Positions 8,004 through 16,866 of a stretch of 64,000 bases of DNA are shown here, piece by piece; position 1 is the first letter of the stretch, and every line of letters begins with the position of its first letter. The notes under the pieces were generated by a model, which searched no databases, was not told the DNA's origin, and saw only the letters and a program-made list of their open reading frames with translations. The DNA comes from Pelagibacteraceae bacterium AG-426-L23 (GTDB taxonomy: Bacteria; Pseudomonadota; Alphaproteobacteria; Pelagibacterales; Pelagibacteraceae): contig QCNU01000001.1 in assembly GCA_003213115.1 (NCBI GenBank), forward strand, positions 496,001 to 560,000, in the 5' to 3' direction. The position numbers and the translations under genes are program-made.

Positions 8004-8691
8004 AATCTTTTGTGACATAGCAGATAGTAAAACAATAAAAGAATTTAATAAAAAATTAATTGTCGATGGATTTACGACCAATCCTTCCTTAATGCGAAAA
8101 GCTGGTGCAAAAAGTTATGAAAAATATTCTAAACTTCTTCTAAAAATTTGTAAAAAAAAACCAATTTCTTTAGAAGTATTTGCAGATAATTTTAAAGACA
8201 TGGAAGAACAGGCGCATAAAATAAATTCTTGGGGAAAAAATATTTATGTAAAAATCCCTGTAGTTAACAGCAAAGGAAAGTTTACAGGTCAATTAATTAA
8301 GAAATTAAATAAAAAGAAAATTAAGCTTAATATAACTGCAGTCTATACATTAAATCAGGTAAAAAAAATTAACAGATGTCTCGATAATAAAACAAAGTCT
8401 ATAATTTCAGTCTTTTCCGGTCGAATGGCAGATGTCGGTAAAGATCCTGTTCCAATAATTAAAAAAGCAGTTCAAATTACCAGCAGAAAAAATAAAGTTG
8501 AAATTCTTTGGGCAAGTACAAGAGAGCCATATAATTATACACAAGCCAAACAATTAGGATGTCAAATCATTACTATGCCCCCAAAAATAATCGAAAAAGT
8601 TTTAATATTTGGAAAATCTTTTGATCAATTGACTAAAGATACTGTCAAAGCTTTCTTAATAGATAGTAAAAAATCAAGATTTAAAATTTAA
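7993..8691 (+). CDS. tal: Transaldolase / fructose-6-phosphate aldolase-like protein
   Basis: This 232-aa class I aldolase belongs to the short transaldolase family. DGFTTNPSL (25-33) and the Schiff-base lysine K87 in IYVKIPVVN are present, as is ISVFSGRMADVGKDP later in the barrel. It may transfer three-carbon units in the pentose phosphate pathway. Its position at the end of the sugar cassette, translationally overlapped with the methyltransferase, raises the alternative that it makes or trims a specialised sugar. The 3' end lies 13 nt before the CCA end of opposing tRNA-fMet. Confidence 0.8.
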   Translation: MKTKIFCDIADSKTIKEFNKKLIVDGFTTNPSLMRKAGAKSYEKYSKLLLKICKKKPISLEVFADNFKDMEEQAHKINSWGKNIYVKIPVVNSKGKFTGQLIKKLNKKKIKLNITAVYTLNQVKKINRCLDNKTKSIISVFSGRMADVGKDPVPIIKKAVQITSRKNKVEILWASTREPYNYTQAKQLGCQIITMPPKIIEKVLIFGKSFDQLTKDTVKAFLIDSKKSRFKI

Positions 8692-8704
8692 ACTTCAATA
8701 TTGT

Positions 8705-8781
<77 letters not shown>

Positions 8782-8787
8782 ATAATT

Positions 8788-8991
8788 TTAGACCTTTTTT
8801 AAATTTATAGCCTGTAATTTGTCTTTTTCCTCTTTAATTTCAAATCTTATTTTTTGGTTTTCTTTTAAAATTCTTAGTTTTGATTTTTCTAGAGAAGAAA
8901 TATGTAAAAATATATCTTTATCTGTTTTATCTTCGGTTATAAATCCGTAGCCTTTTTTTGAGCTAAACCACTTTACTTTTCCTTGTGGCAT
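8788..8991 (-). CDS. csp: Cold-shock domain protein
   Basis: This 67-aa single cold-shock domain has the RNA-binding motifs KGYGFI (RNP1, 13-18) and DIFLHIS (RNP2, 26-32) after GKVKWF. It is probably an RNA chaperone or antiterminator. It lies between rpsU and tRNA-fMet on the minus strand. The 25-nt gap to rpsU suggests cotranscription with that ribosomal protein gene. Confidence 0.93.
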   Translation of the reverse strand: MPQGKVKWFSSKKGYGFITEDKTDKDIFLHISSLEKSKLRILKENQKIRFEIKEEKDKLQAINLKKV

Positions 8992-9016
8992 AAGACACCT
9001 CTTAATTAAAATTTAT

Positions 9017-9211
9017 TTATATTCGATTTTTTAATTTTAGAAGTTTTTTAACTCTTTTGATATTTTCTGTTTTAATTCTTTTTTTCTTTTCAGACGGCTT
9101 TTCATAATTACTTTTCATTTTAATTACTTTAAAAAAGCCCTCTCTCTGTAGTTTTCTTTTCAAAACTCTTAGAGCTTGTTCAACATTATTATCTTTTACT
9201 TCTATTTTAAT
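9017..9211 (-). CDS. rpsU: 30S ribosomal protein S21, apparent ATT start
   Basis: This gene is absent from the ORF track because no ATG, GTG or TTG starts it. The reverse strand reads (ATT)[24 protein letters not shown] and continues [20 protein letters not shown], a full S21 of 64 aa. AAGGAG stands 6 nt before ATT at 9211-9209, an ideal Shine-Dalgarno spacing. An in-frame TAA lies five codons before that ATT and the first in-frame ATG is deep inside the protein, so initiation at ATT (or the ATA two codons on) is the simplest reading. S21 acts at the 30S platform in translation initiation. Confidence 0.88.
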   Translation of the reverse strand: MKIEVKDNNVEQALRVLKRKLQREGFFKVIKMKSNYEKPSEKKKRIKTENIKRVKKLLKLKNRI

Positions 9212-9271
9212 AAAAATCTCCTTAATTTACGACGGTTGGTAGCATCTAAAAGGTTAATTGTCCAGATTCAA

Positions 9272-9760
9272 TTAATAAGGTTTTTTTGGAATATTACTTT
9301 CGAAATCTGATCTATATTTTTTTAATTTTTGGCCAATAGCAGGATATTTACGCCCAAGGATGGCAATAGCAAATAATGCTGAGTTTTTAGCTCCAGCCTT
9401 TCCAATAGCTAAAGTTGCAACAGGAACTCCTGCTGGCATTTGAACGGTAGAAAGAAGACTATCAATACCATCAGTAACACTTGGCATAGGCACTCCAAGA
9501 ACCGGAATAGTTGTTAAAGCAGCAGTCACACCTGCTAAATGTGCTGCTCCTCCTGCTGCTGCAATAATAACTTCATAATTATTTTTCTCAGCTTCAGAGA
9601 TAAATTTTTCAAGCCTTTTAGGAGTTCTATGAGCTGATATTACTCTTACATCATGTTTGACTCCAAATTCTTTTAACATTTCGCTACAATGTTCCATAAC
9701 TCCCTTCCAATCAGATTTACTTCCCATAATTATTCCCACTATTGGACCTTTTTTACTCAT
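9272..9760 (-). CDS. purE: N5-carboxyaminoimidazole ribonucleotide mutase
   Basis: PurE (162 aa) converts N5-CAIR to CAIR in purine synthesis. The class I signatures MGSKSD (12-17) and SAHRTP (42-47, with the catalytic His) are present, followed by IAAAGGAAHLAGV and the helix PVLGVPMPS. Length is normal. It overlaps the 3' end of the DUF1013 gene by 8 nt. purK is not adjacent, although it often is in other bacteria. Confidence 0.96.
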   Translation of the reverse strand: MSKKGPIVGIIMGSKSDWKGVMEHCSEMLKEFGVKHDVRVISAHRTPKRLEKFISEAEKNNYEVIIAAAGGAAHLAGVTAALTTIPVLGVPMPSVTDGIDSLLSTVQMPAGVPVATLAIGKAGAKNSALFAIAILGRKYPAIGQKLKKYRSDFESNIPKKPY

Positions 9761-10355
9761 CTCTTTTATTCTCCTCTACCTGTTTTTCTGACTTTTTTTG
9801 TTCTTTTAATTTAGCTTTTTTTTCTCTTTCGACTCTTCTTTTAGCTTTATCAAGAGCTTTTTGATAAATTTCTTGAGTGCATAAGGCAAGAATAACAGGA
9901 TCCCTTGCTTTTAAACTGGAGAAATTCCAGTAACTTCTTTTTCTTATTAAAGAAACTGTTCCTTTTGTACTACCTACTAATTTTGAAATTTGTCCATCTG
10001 TAAGTTCAGGAGCATTTTTGCACAACCAAAGTATTGCATCGGGTCTATCTTGTCTTTTTGAAAGAGGAGTGTACTTAGGTTTTTTTCTTTCCTTTACCTG
10101 AACATCTTCACTTCTTTTACTCAAATTCAAAGCTTTGTCAGGATTTTTAGAACAAGTTTCTATTTCCTCTCGAGACAATTGACCTGCTAGAATAGGATTA
10201 TAAGCTTTAATCCCTTTAGCTACATCTCCATCAGCAATACCTTTAACCTCTAATTCATGTAAATTACAAAAATTTGCAATTTGTCTAAAGGTCAAAGTAG
10301 TGTTTTCAACTAACCAAACAGCTGTTGCTTTAGGCATGAATGGAGTTTCAGACAT
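9753..10355 (-). CDS. trcR: DUF1013 family, TrcR-like cell cycle regulator
   Basis: This 200-aa protein matches the alphaproteobacterial DUF1013 family, which starts M..TPFMPKATAVWLVENTTLTFRQIA. Two helix-turn-helix-like segments can be seen: LTFRQIANFCNLHELEVKGIADG near the N-terminus and LTDGQISKLVGSTKGTVSLIRKRSYW around 118-143. The C-terminus is a charged Lys/Glu helix. Family members associate with RNA polymerase and act in cell-cycle transcription in Caulobacter; the role in this organism is inferred. It lies between rpmE and purE. Confidence 0.85.
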   Translation of the reverse strand: MSETPFMPKATAVWLVENTTLTFRQIANFCNLHELEVKGIADGDVAKGIKAYNPILAGQLSREEIETCSKNPDKALNLSKRSEDVQVKERKKPKYTPLSKRQDRPDAILWLCKNAPELTDGQISKLVGSTKGTVSLIRKRSYWNFSSLKARDPVILALCTQEIYQKALDKAKRRVEREKKAKLKEQKKSEKQVEENKRDE

Positions 10356-10362
10356 AGCTTGA

Positions 10363-10587
10363 CTATTTCTTCTTTCTTAAATTGCTAAATTTTTTATTAT
10401 ATTTGCTAACTCTACCTTTATCTAAAATTTTTTGAGCGCCACCCGTCCATGCAGAATGTGATTTAGGGTCTATGTCGAGTCTAAGAACATCATTTTCTTT
10501 ACCCCAAGTAGATTTAGTTTCAAATTCACTTCCATCAGTCATTACTACTTTTATTTTATGGTATTTAGGGTGTATCTTTTTTTTCAT
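10363..10587 (-). CDS. rpmE: 50S ribosomal protein L31
   Basis: This 74-aa L31 begins [23 protein letters not shown] and contains [30 protein letters not shown]. No cysteine is present, so this is the zinc-independent (C-minus) form. It is the first of a short minus-strand group with trcR and purE. The 28-nt gap upstream to the inositol-phosphatase-family gene leaves little room for a separate promoter. Confidence 0.95.
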   Translation of the reverse strand: MKKKIHPKYHKIKVVMTDGSEFETKSTWGKENDVLRLDIDPKSHSAWTGGAQKILDKGRVSKYNKKFSNLRKKK

Positions 10588-10615
10588 AAATCGTGTTTTA
10601 TATTATAAATACTTT

Positions 10616-11422
10616 TTACTCAATATTTTTTTTTAACAAACTATCTAAAAGCTCTTGGTGTATTTTAGAATTAGTTGCCACTACATTCTTTTTTAATGAG
10701 GATTTTTCGCTACTATTTTTTAAAAACTCTATAAAACCACCTGCTTCTTTCAGAATTATTATTCCAGCTGCAACATCCCAGTAGTTTAACTCCCACTGCC
10801 AAAAACCATCGAATCTTCCACAAGCTACATTTGCAATATCTAAAGATGCGCTTCCGTATTTACGTATTGGAATATTTACTCTATTTGAAATTTTTATATA
10901 TTCATCAAAAGTTTCGCTCCTTCTTTTGCTGCTAAATCTCGGACCACCAGTAACCAAAATCGAGTCCTTAATTTTTTTTTGATTAGACACCCTTATTCTT
11001 GAGTTATTTAAAAAAGCACCAGCTCCTTTTTCAGCAAAAAACATTTCATTTTTTATGGGATCGAAAATAATGCCACAAGTTATTTCACCTTTTTCCTCAT
11101 ATCCAATTGAGATAGCGAATTGCGGAATACCATTTAAAAAATTAGATGTCCCATCAATTGGATCAATTATCCAACGTTTTTCTTTATTGCTTTCATTAAT
11201 TACTCCAGCCTCCTCACTTAAGATACCGTAATCTGGGTGTGCTTTTAACAACTCTTCTATTATAATTTTTTCAGTTTTTTTATCTGCGACTGACACAAAG
11301 TCCCCAGGGCCTTTTGAGGAGACTTGTAACTTTTCTATTTCACCAAAATCTCTTATGAGTGATTTTGAGGCTTTTATACAAGCTTTATAAATTATATTCA
11401 TTTGTGGCGAATTGAGTCTCAT
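10616..11422 (-). CDS. suhB: Inositol monophosphatase family protein
   Basis: Mg2+-dependent phosphatase of the IMPase/SuhB fold. Metal-binding motifs LSEEAG (68-73) and DPIDGTSNF (87-95) are present, with the C-terminal NYWDVAAGIIILKEAGG completing the site. The track starts at TTG (11425), but ATG at 11422 overlaps the efp stop as TGATG and is the better start (268 aa). It may dephosphorylate inositol phosphates, 3'-phosphoadenosine compounds or act like SuhB on RNA; sequence alone does not decide. Confidence 0.88.
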   Translation of the reverse strand: MRLNSPQMNIIYKACIKASKSLIRDFGEIEKLQVSSKGPGDFVSVADKKTEKIIIEELLKAHPDYGILSEEAGVINESNKEKRWIIDPIDGTSNFLNGIPQFAISIGYEEKGEITCGIIFDPIKNEMFFAEKGAGAFLNNSRIRVSNQKKIKDSILVTGGPRFSSKRRSETFDEYIKISNRVNIPIRKYGSASLDIANVACGRFDGFWQWELNYWDVAAGIIILKEAGGFIEFLKNSSEKSSLKKNVVATNSKIHQELLDSLLKKNIE

Positions 11423-11985
11423 CAATTTACTTTCTTTACATATTCTAACGTTCTTGTGTCTAAAATGATTTTTTCACCGGATTCTATAAATGGCGGAACA
11501 TTTATGCTTATCCCATTATCTAATTTTGCAGGTTTGTAAGAGGAAGCGGCCGTTTGTCCTTTTACAACTGCATCTGTGGTATCAATCTTACATTCAATAT
11601 TATTGGGCAAATCTACTGAAATGGGCTTTTCTTCCATAAATGTAATTGTAACTTCAAGATTTTCACTTAAAAGTTTATTTTTTTCTCCAATTATTGATTT
11701 TAAAATAGAAATTTGTTCAAAATTTTTATTATCCATGAAGTGACAGCTACTTTCATCAGAATATAAAAAATTAAATTTTTTTTCATCTACTTCAGCCTTT
11801 TCAACATTCTCACTAGATCTGAATCTCTCATTTAACTTAGTACCTTTCGTAACACTTTTAAGTTCTACTTGATTGAATGCTCCTCCTTTTCCTGGCTTAA
11901 CATGCTGGGTTTTTAGAACGGTCCAATAATCATTTTTATGTTCAATAATCATTCCCGGTTTTATTTCGTTAGCTGATATTTTCAT
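11422..11985 (-). CDS. efp: Elongation factor P
   Basis: EF-P (187 aa) rescues ribosomes stalled at polyproline. Three beta-barrel domains are expected. The tip loop KPGKGGAF (30-37) carries K33, the residue modified by EpmA where that enzyme exists. The C-terminal GISINVPPFIESGEKIILDTRTLEYVKK is the family signature. It follows thiE's neighbourhood in reverse order and its stop overlaps the start of the phosphatase gene. No modification gene is seen in the window. Confidence 0.97.
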   Translation of the reverse strand: MKISANEIKPGMIIEHKNDYWTVLKTQHVKPGKGGAFNQVELKSVTKGTKLNERFRSSENVEKAEVDEKKFNFLYSDESSCHFMDNKNFEQISILKSIIGEKNKLLSENLEVTITFMEEKPISVDLPNNIECKIDTTDAVVKGQTAASSYKPAKLDNGISINVPPFIESGEKIILDTRTLEYVKKVN

Positions 11986-12588
11986 TTATTTAAATTTTTT
12001 AATTGCTGTTTCAGGTTTTAAAAACGGGTTATTCCAAATAAAACTTGATAATGCAATATAATTCGCTCCTTTATTTATCAGCATCCTATAATTTTTGTCA
12101 TTTATCCCACCTATAGCAACAATTGGTACTTTAGTTTTCTTTCTTAATTTTTTAATAATCTTGGTGTTAGCTTTTTTTGCATTTGGTTTTAATTTAGATT
12201 TGTAAAATGATCCAACAGCTATGTAGTTTGGTTTGTCTTTAATTGCTTTATATGCCAGTTTTATAGATCCATGACATGTAACTCCGATTATCTTTTTCTT
12301 TAAAATTTTTTTAGCTTTTAAAAAATTTACATCAAGTTGACCTAAGTGACAACCATCTGCATTAATTTCTTTTGCTATTTCTGGATTATCATTAATTATT
12401 AATTTTACATTAAACTTTTTAGTAATTTTTTTTACTTTTTTAGCAATTTTAACAATTTTGTTTTTTTTGATTTTTTTAAGCCTTAGCTGAAAAAAATTAA
12501 TCTTTTTACTTTTTAATACTTTTGATAAACTGTAATAGAAATTTTTATCAATTTTATTAGGTGATATTAGGTAAATAAACTTTTTCAA
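11986..12588 (-). CDS. thiE: Thiamine-phosphate synthase
   Basis: This 200-aa TIM barrel couples HMP-pyrophosphate with thiazole phosphate to make thiamine phosphate. Family motifs are FQLRLK, LIINDNPEIAKEINADGCHLGQ, IGVTCHGS, YIAVGSFYKSK and VPIVAIGGIN. The start is TTG, 3 nt after the fba stop. It directly abuts efp (adjacent bases, no gap). The sequence is very lysine-rich, and a shorter TenI-like role is possible, but the catalytic segments are all present. thiD lies about 18 kb away in this window. Confidence 0.82.
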   Translation of the reverse strand: MKKFIYLISPNKIDKNFYYSLSKVLKSKKINFFQLRLKKIKKNKIVKIAKKVKKITKKFNVKLIINDNPEIAKEINADGCHLGQLDVNFLKAKKILKKKIIGVTCHGSIKLAYKAIKDKPNYIAVGSFYKSKLKPNAKKANTKIIKKLRKKTKVPIVAIGGINDKNYRMLINKGANYIALSSFIWNNPFLKPETAIKKFK

Positions 12589-12591
12589 TTT

Positions 12592-13608
12592 TTAGGCCGC
12601 AGAACTTTGCTCAAGCTTCTCATTCCATTTTGCTTCTGTTGAAGCGCCATTCATTTTCGCTCTGTGGTCGAAAACTTTTTGAATTTTAGCTGTTTCTTTC
12701 ATAGATTTTGCCCAAGTTTTCAAAGCAGATTGCTGTAAAGCTCTGCCATAAGAAAAAGTAAAATGAAATGAAGTGTCATTTATTTTATTAATAGCATTTA
12801 AGTTTTTTGTCGCCTCTACTTCGCTTTGGCCACCTGATAAAAAAGCAATACCAGGTACTTCGCTTGGAACATTTTTTTTTAGGCATTCTAGAGTTTTTTT
12901 AGCTATTACTTCTGTCGTAGCCTTTTCTTTACAATTTGAACCTGGAATTATCATATTTGGTTTTAGAACTGTACCTTTGAGATTTACGTTATGAATTGAA
13001 AGTTCTTTGTAGCACTCTTCTAAAACTCTACTTGTAACATCATAACATTTTTCAATACTGTGGTCTCCATCCATCAAAACTTCAGGCTCTACTATCGGAA
13101 CCATTTTTGCTTCTTGTACTATTGCTGCGTACCTAGCTAAGGAGTGAGCATTCGACTTTATACATTGTTTACTAGGCAGATCTGATGATATCGAGTAGAC
13201 CGCTCGCCATTTTGCAAATCTAGCACCTAATTTGTAATACTCTTCCATTCTTCCTCTTAAACCATCAAGTCCCTCAGTTATTTTTTCATTATTAGATCCT
13301 GCTAAAAGTTTTGCACCTTTATCAACTTTAATTCCTGGAATTGATCCATTTTTTTTAATTAAATCAGGTATAGAAATCCCACTATTTGAAGTTTGCCTTA
13401 AGGTTTCATCAAATAAAATTACTCCACTTATACAAGACTTCATTGAAGCGGAGGAAAATAATGTTTCCCTGAAGTGAAGTCTATTTTTCTCTGTGCACTC
13501 AACATTGACACTTTTTAATCTTTTTTCCATTGTGCCAGTGCTTTCGTCAGCAGCTAGTATTCCTTTTCCCTTAGCCACCATTTGTTTTGCTATATCTTCT
13601 ATACTCAT
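12592..13608 (-). CDS. fba: Class I fructose-bisphosphate aldolase
   Basis: This 338-aa enzyme cleaves fructose 1,6-bisphosphate through a lysine Schiff base rather than a metal. The lysine lies in GTVLKPNMIIPG (about residue 217). GKGILAADESTGTMEKRL near the N-terminus and FLSGGQSEVEATKNLNAIN near 258 are diagnostic of the eukaryote-like class I family. It stands 5 nt downstream of pgk in a tkt-pgk-fba operon, consistent with gluconeogenic or Calvin-type carbon flow in a cell with limited glycolysis. Confidence 0.95.
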   Translation of the reverse strand: MSIEDIAKQMVAKGKGILAADESTGTMEKRLKSVNVECTEKNRLHFRETLFSSASMKSCISGVILFDETLRQTSNSGISIPDLIKKNGSIPGIKVDKGAKLLAGSNNEKITEGLDGLRGRMEEYYKLGARFAKWRAVYSISSDLPSKQCIKSNAHSLARYAAIVQEAKMVPIVEPEVLMDGDHSIEKCYDVTSRVLEECYKELSIHNVNLKGTVLKPNMIIPGSNCKEKATTEVIAKKTLECLKKNVPSEVPGIAFLSGGQSEVEATKNLNAINKINDTSFHFTFSYGRALQQSALKTWAKSMKETAKIQKVFDHRAKMNGASTEAKWNEKLEQSSAA

Positions 13609-13613
13609 AAGTT

Positions 13614-14807
13614 TTAATTTCTTTTTAATACTTTTATACCAGGCAATTCTCTTCCTTCAAGACATTCTAAGAACGCACCGCCGGCTGTTGATAAATGAGT
13701 AAAACTATTTTCTAGTCCCGTGTTTTGGATAGCTGCAATGGTATCTCCACCACCAACGATTGATATTAAAGACTTTGTTTTTGTGTTTTCGCTAATTTTC
13801 TTTGCTATAGCTATAGTTCCTGCTGAGAAATTTTTATTTTCATAATAACCGGCTGGGCCATTCCAAAATACTGTATTTGAGCTATCAATTGTTTCATTTA
13901 TCAAATCAATAGTATCTTTTCCAATATCTAAAATTATATCATCATCATTTAATTCATCTAAAGATTTATAAATCGAATTACCTTTAATATTATTTGAGGT
14001 ATTACAATCAATTGGAATTATTAATTTACAATTACTTTTGACTGCTAAATTATTAATTTTTTCAATAATATTTTCTATACCAACTTCAACAATTGATTTT
14101 CCTACATTTTTATTTTGAAATTTAACAAAATTATTTGCCATTGCTCCAACAATTATAAGATTATCTGAACTTTTTATTAAGTTTATTAATACATTTATTT
14201 TAGTAGATACTTTTGATCCTCCAATTATGCAGCTTACTGGTTTTTTTCTATTTTTAATCAATAAATCTATTGAACTAATTTCTTTATTTAAAAGCGGTCC
14301 TCCATAGCTGTCTATAAATTTAGCAATTTTATGAATTGATGCCTGCCTTCTATGTGAACAGGAAAAAGCCTCATTAACAAAAATATCCCCCAATTTTGCT
14401 AAATTCTCTGCAAAATTTTCATCATTATCTTCTTCCTCTTTAAAAAAACGAATATTTTCAAATAGCAAAACTTCCCCAGCTTTTAAATTATTTGAAGCCT
14501 TGATAGCTTTCTGGTCTATTTTTCCTTGATAAAAAAAAATTTTATTATCTAATTTATCTTTTAAATAATCAAATATAGGTTTCATCGATAATTCAGAAAC
14601 TGTTTTTCCTTTTGGTCTTCCAAGATGAGAAAGCAAGATTACTTTTGCATTATCTTTAATTAATTTTTTTAAAAAGGGCTCAATTACCTTTATTCTAGTA
14701 TCGTCCTCGATTTTTAAATTTTTTATGGGAACATTAAGATCTAATCTTACAATGACTCTTTTATTATCTACAGAAAGTTTATTTGAAAAAATTTTTAAAT
14801 CAGACAT
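13614..14807 (-). CDS. pgk: Phosphoglycerate kinase
   Basis: PGK (397 aa) interconverts 1,3-bisphosphoglycerate and 3-phosphoglycerate. RLDLNVPIKN, LLSHLGRPKG and CSHRRQASIHKIAKF form the substrate site, and IGGSKVSTKINVL and VGGGDTIAAI form the nucleotide site. Length and motifs are normal. It lies between tkt (14-nt gap) and fba (5-nt gap). The gap gene that normally stands between tkt and pgk in Alphaproteobacteria is missing. Confidence 0.97.
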   Translation of the reverse strand: MSDLKIFSNKLSVDNKRVIVRLDLNVPIKNLKIEDDTRIKVIEPFLKKLIKDNAKVILLSHLGRPKGKTVSELSMKPIFDYLKDKLDNKIFFYQGKIDQKAIKASNNLKAGEVLLFENIRFFKEEEDNDENFAENLAKLGDIFVNEAFSCSHRRQASIHKIAKFIDSYGGPLLNKEISSIDLLIKNRKKPVSCIIGGSKVSTKINVLINLIKSSDNLIIVGAMANNFVKFQNKNVGKSIVEVGIENIIEKINNLAVKSNCKLIIPIDCNTSNNIKGNSIYKSLDELNDDDIILDIGKDTIDLINETIDSSNTVFWNGPAGYYENKNFSAGTIAIAKKISENTKTKSLISIVGGGDTIAAIQNTGLENSFTHLSTAGGAFLECLEGRELPGIKVLKRN

Positions 14808-14821
14808 TTGAATTTAATGAA

Positions 14822-16807
14822 CTATTTTTTTAAAAGTTTTCTAGCTAATTGAATGACATTTTGACTATTAACATCAAAGTGATCATATATTTGTTTGTAA
14901 GGAGCGCTTTTGCCAAAACTATCGATACCTACATATTCTCCCTTATCTTTAACATATTTTGCCCATCCTTTCATGCTACCTGCTTCAATTACAATCCTAT
15001 AGCAGGAGTTTGTTTCTAAAATTTTTTCTTTATAATTTTCATCTTGATTATCAAAAAGCTCATGACAAGGCATTGATACCACTTTTGTATCTATACCTTC
15101 TTGCTTTAACATCTTCTGAGCCTCCAAAGCTATCTCAACTTCTGAGCCAGAAGCTATAAGTATTAATTTGTAATCATGCGAAGTTATGTTTAAGTCGTAA
15201 GCTCCTAAATTACATTTATTTTTTTCAGATAATTGCTTATTAATAAAAGGAAGTTTTTGACGAGATAGAGCAATGGCGCTAGGATTATTTTTACTTTTCA
15301 ATGCAATTTCCCAACACTCGAGTGTTTCATTAATATCAGCTGGACGAAAAACATTTAAATTCGGTATTGCTCTAAGACCACTTAAGTGTTCTATGGGTTG
15401 ATGGGTTGGACCATCTTCTCCAAGACCAATAGAGTCATGAGAGAAAATATATATTACTCTCAAACCCATTAGTGCAGATAATCTTATTGCAGGTTTACAA
15501 TAATCAGAAAAAATTAAAAACGTTCCACCATAAGGAATCAAACCTCCATATAAAGCTAGGCCGTTCATGGCAGCTGCCATACCATGTTCTCTAACACCAT
15601 AATGGATATAGTTCCCATTGAAATTTTTTGATGAGATAATTTTGGAGTTACTAGTTTTGGTATTGTTTGATCCACTCAAGTCTGCAGATCCTCCTATTAA
15701 TTCTGGTAAAAGTTTAGAAATGACTTCAATCGCTGATGAAGAACATTGTCTAGTTGCCATATCTGGCTTTGAAGTAAAATATTTTGCCTTTTCTTCTCTA
15801 ATTATTTTTTCGAGATTATGAAGATTTGAATGATTAATCATAGACTCTAACTCAGACTTAATTTGTGGATTTTTTTTGTTAAGATCTTCATTCCATTTTT
15901 CTTCAAGTGATTTACCTTTTTTACCTATTTCTCTCCAAGCCTGAAGAATTTGATTAGGAACCACAAAGGGTGGACTTGTCCATTTTAGCTTTTTCCTAAC
16001 TAGACTAATTTCCTCTTCACCTAAAGGGGAACCGTGAGAAGAAGCTTTTCCAGATTTATTTGGGGAACCATAACCAATAATTGTTTTGCAAGATATAATG
16101 CTTGGTTTTTTTGATTTTGAAGCTTTACTAATTGCTTTTGAAATTTGTTTCTCATTGTGGCCATTGATTTCTTGAAAGTTCCAACCATATCCTTCAAATC
16201 TTTTTTTAAAATTATCTGAAACACTTAAAGTAGTCGAACCATCTATTGAAATTTTATTATTATCAAAAAACACTATTAAATTTTTAAGTTTAAGATGACC
16301 AGCTAAACTCATCGCTTCATGGCTTATACCTTCCATTAAATCTCCGTCACTAGCAATTACATATGTTTTATGGTTTATTAAGTTTGATCCAAATTTTTTC
16401 CTGAAAATTTCTTCACCAATAGCCATACCAACAGAGTTTCCAAGTCCTTGACCAAGTGGACCAGTAGTAGTTTCGATGCCCGAATTTTCTGTGTACTCAG
16501 GGTGGCCAGCACAAATTGAGTTTAGTTGTCTAAAGTTTTTGATGTCATCAATTGAAACACTTTTGTATCCGGTTAAGTAAAGCAGAGAGTATAAGAGCAT
16601 CGAACCATGACCTGCTGATAAAATAAATCGATCTCTGTTAATCCAGTTAGGATTTTCAGGATTAAACCTGAGGTGGTATTTAAATAAAACAGTTGCTACA
16701 TCCGCCATCCCCATTGGCATACCTGGATGTCCCGAATTTGCCTTTTGCACAGCATCGATTGAAAGGAAACGTATCGCGTTTGATAATTGATTTAATTTTG
16801 TGTTCAC
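14822..16807 (-). CDS. tkt: Transketolase
   Basis: This 661-aa TPP enzyme of the pentose phosphate pathway starts at GTG (16807). AVQKANSGHPGMPMGMADVA is near the N-terminus, the TPP motif SDGDLMEGISHEA lies near 152-164, and GEDGPTHQPIEHL falls in the pyrimidine domain. It heads the minus-strand tkt-pgk-fba-thiE-efp run. The divergent gap to the plus-strand coiled-coil gene is 59 nt and holds a dyad. Confidence 0.97.
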   Translation of the reverse strand: MNTKLNQLSNAIRFLSIDAVQKANSGHPGMPMGMADVATVLFKYHLRFNPENPNWINRDRFILSAGHGSMLLYSLLYLTGYKSVSIDDIKNFRQLNSICAGHPEYTENSGIETTTGPLGQGLGNSVGMAIGEEIFRKKFGSNLINHKTYVIASDGDLMEGISHEAMSLAGHLKLKNLIVFFDNNKISIDGSTTLSVSDNFKKRFEGYGWNFQEINGHNEKQISKAISKASKSKKPSIISCKTIIGYGSPNKSGKASSHGSPLGEEEISLVRKKLKWTSPPFVVPNQILQAWREIGKKGKSLEEKWNEDLNKKNPQIKSELESMINHSNLHNLEKIIREEKAKYFTSKPDMATRQCSSSAIEVISKLLPELIGGSADLSGSNNTKTSNSKIISSKNFNGNYIHYGVREHGMAAAMNGLALYGGLIPYGGTFLIFSDYCKPAIRLSALMGLRVIYIFSHDSIGLGEDGPTHQPIEHLSGLRAIPNLNVFRPADINETLECWEIALKSKNNPSAIALSRQKLPFINKQLSEKNKCNLGAYDLNITSHDYKLILIASGSEVEIALEAQKMLKQEGIDTKVVSMPCHELFDNQDENYKEKILETNSCYRIVIEAGSMKGWAKYVKDKGEYVGIDSFGKSAPYKQIYDHFDVNSQNVIQLARKLLKK

Positions 16808-16820
16808 TATTAGATTACCT

Positions 16821-16843
16821 ATATAGACTTAAAGTCTCTATAT
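16821..16843. promoter_or_regulatory. Inverted repeat in the tkt/zapA divergent gap
   Basis: ATATAGA and TCTATAT arms flank the nested dyad AGACTT-A-AAGTCT (16825-16837). The element fills the middle of the only non-coding DNA between the tkt operon and the coiled-coil/zapA operon, so it could be a shared operator or simply overlapping A+T-rich promoters. The two nested pairings are mutually exclusive. Confidence 0.3.
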
Positions 16844-16866
16844 CAATATTATGGTATAAAAATTAG

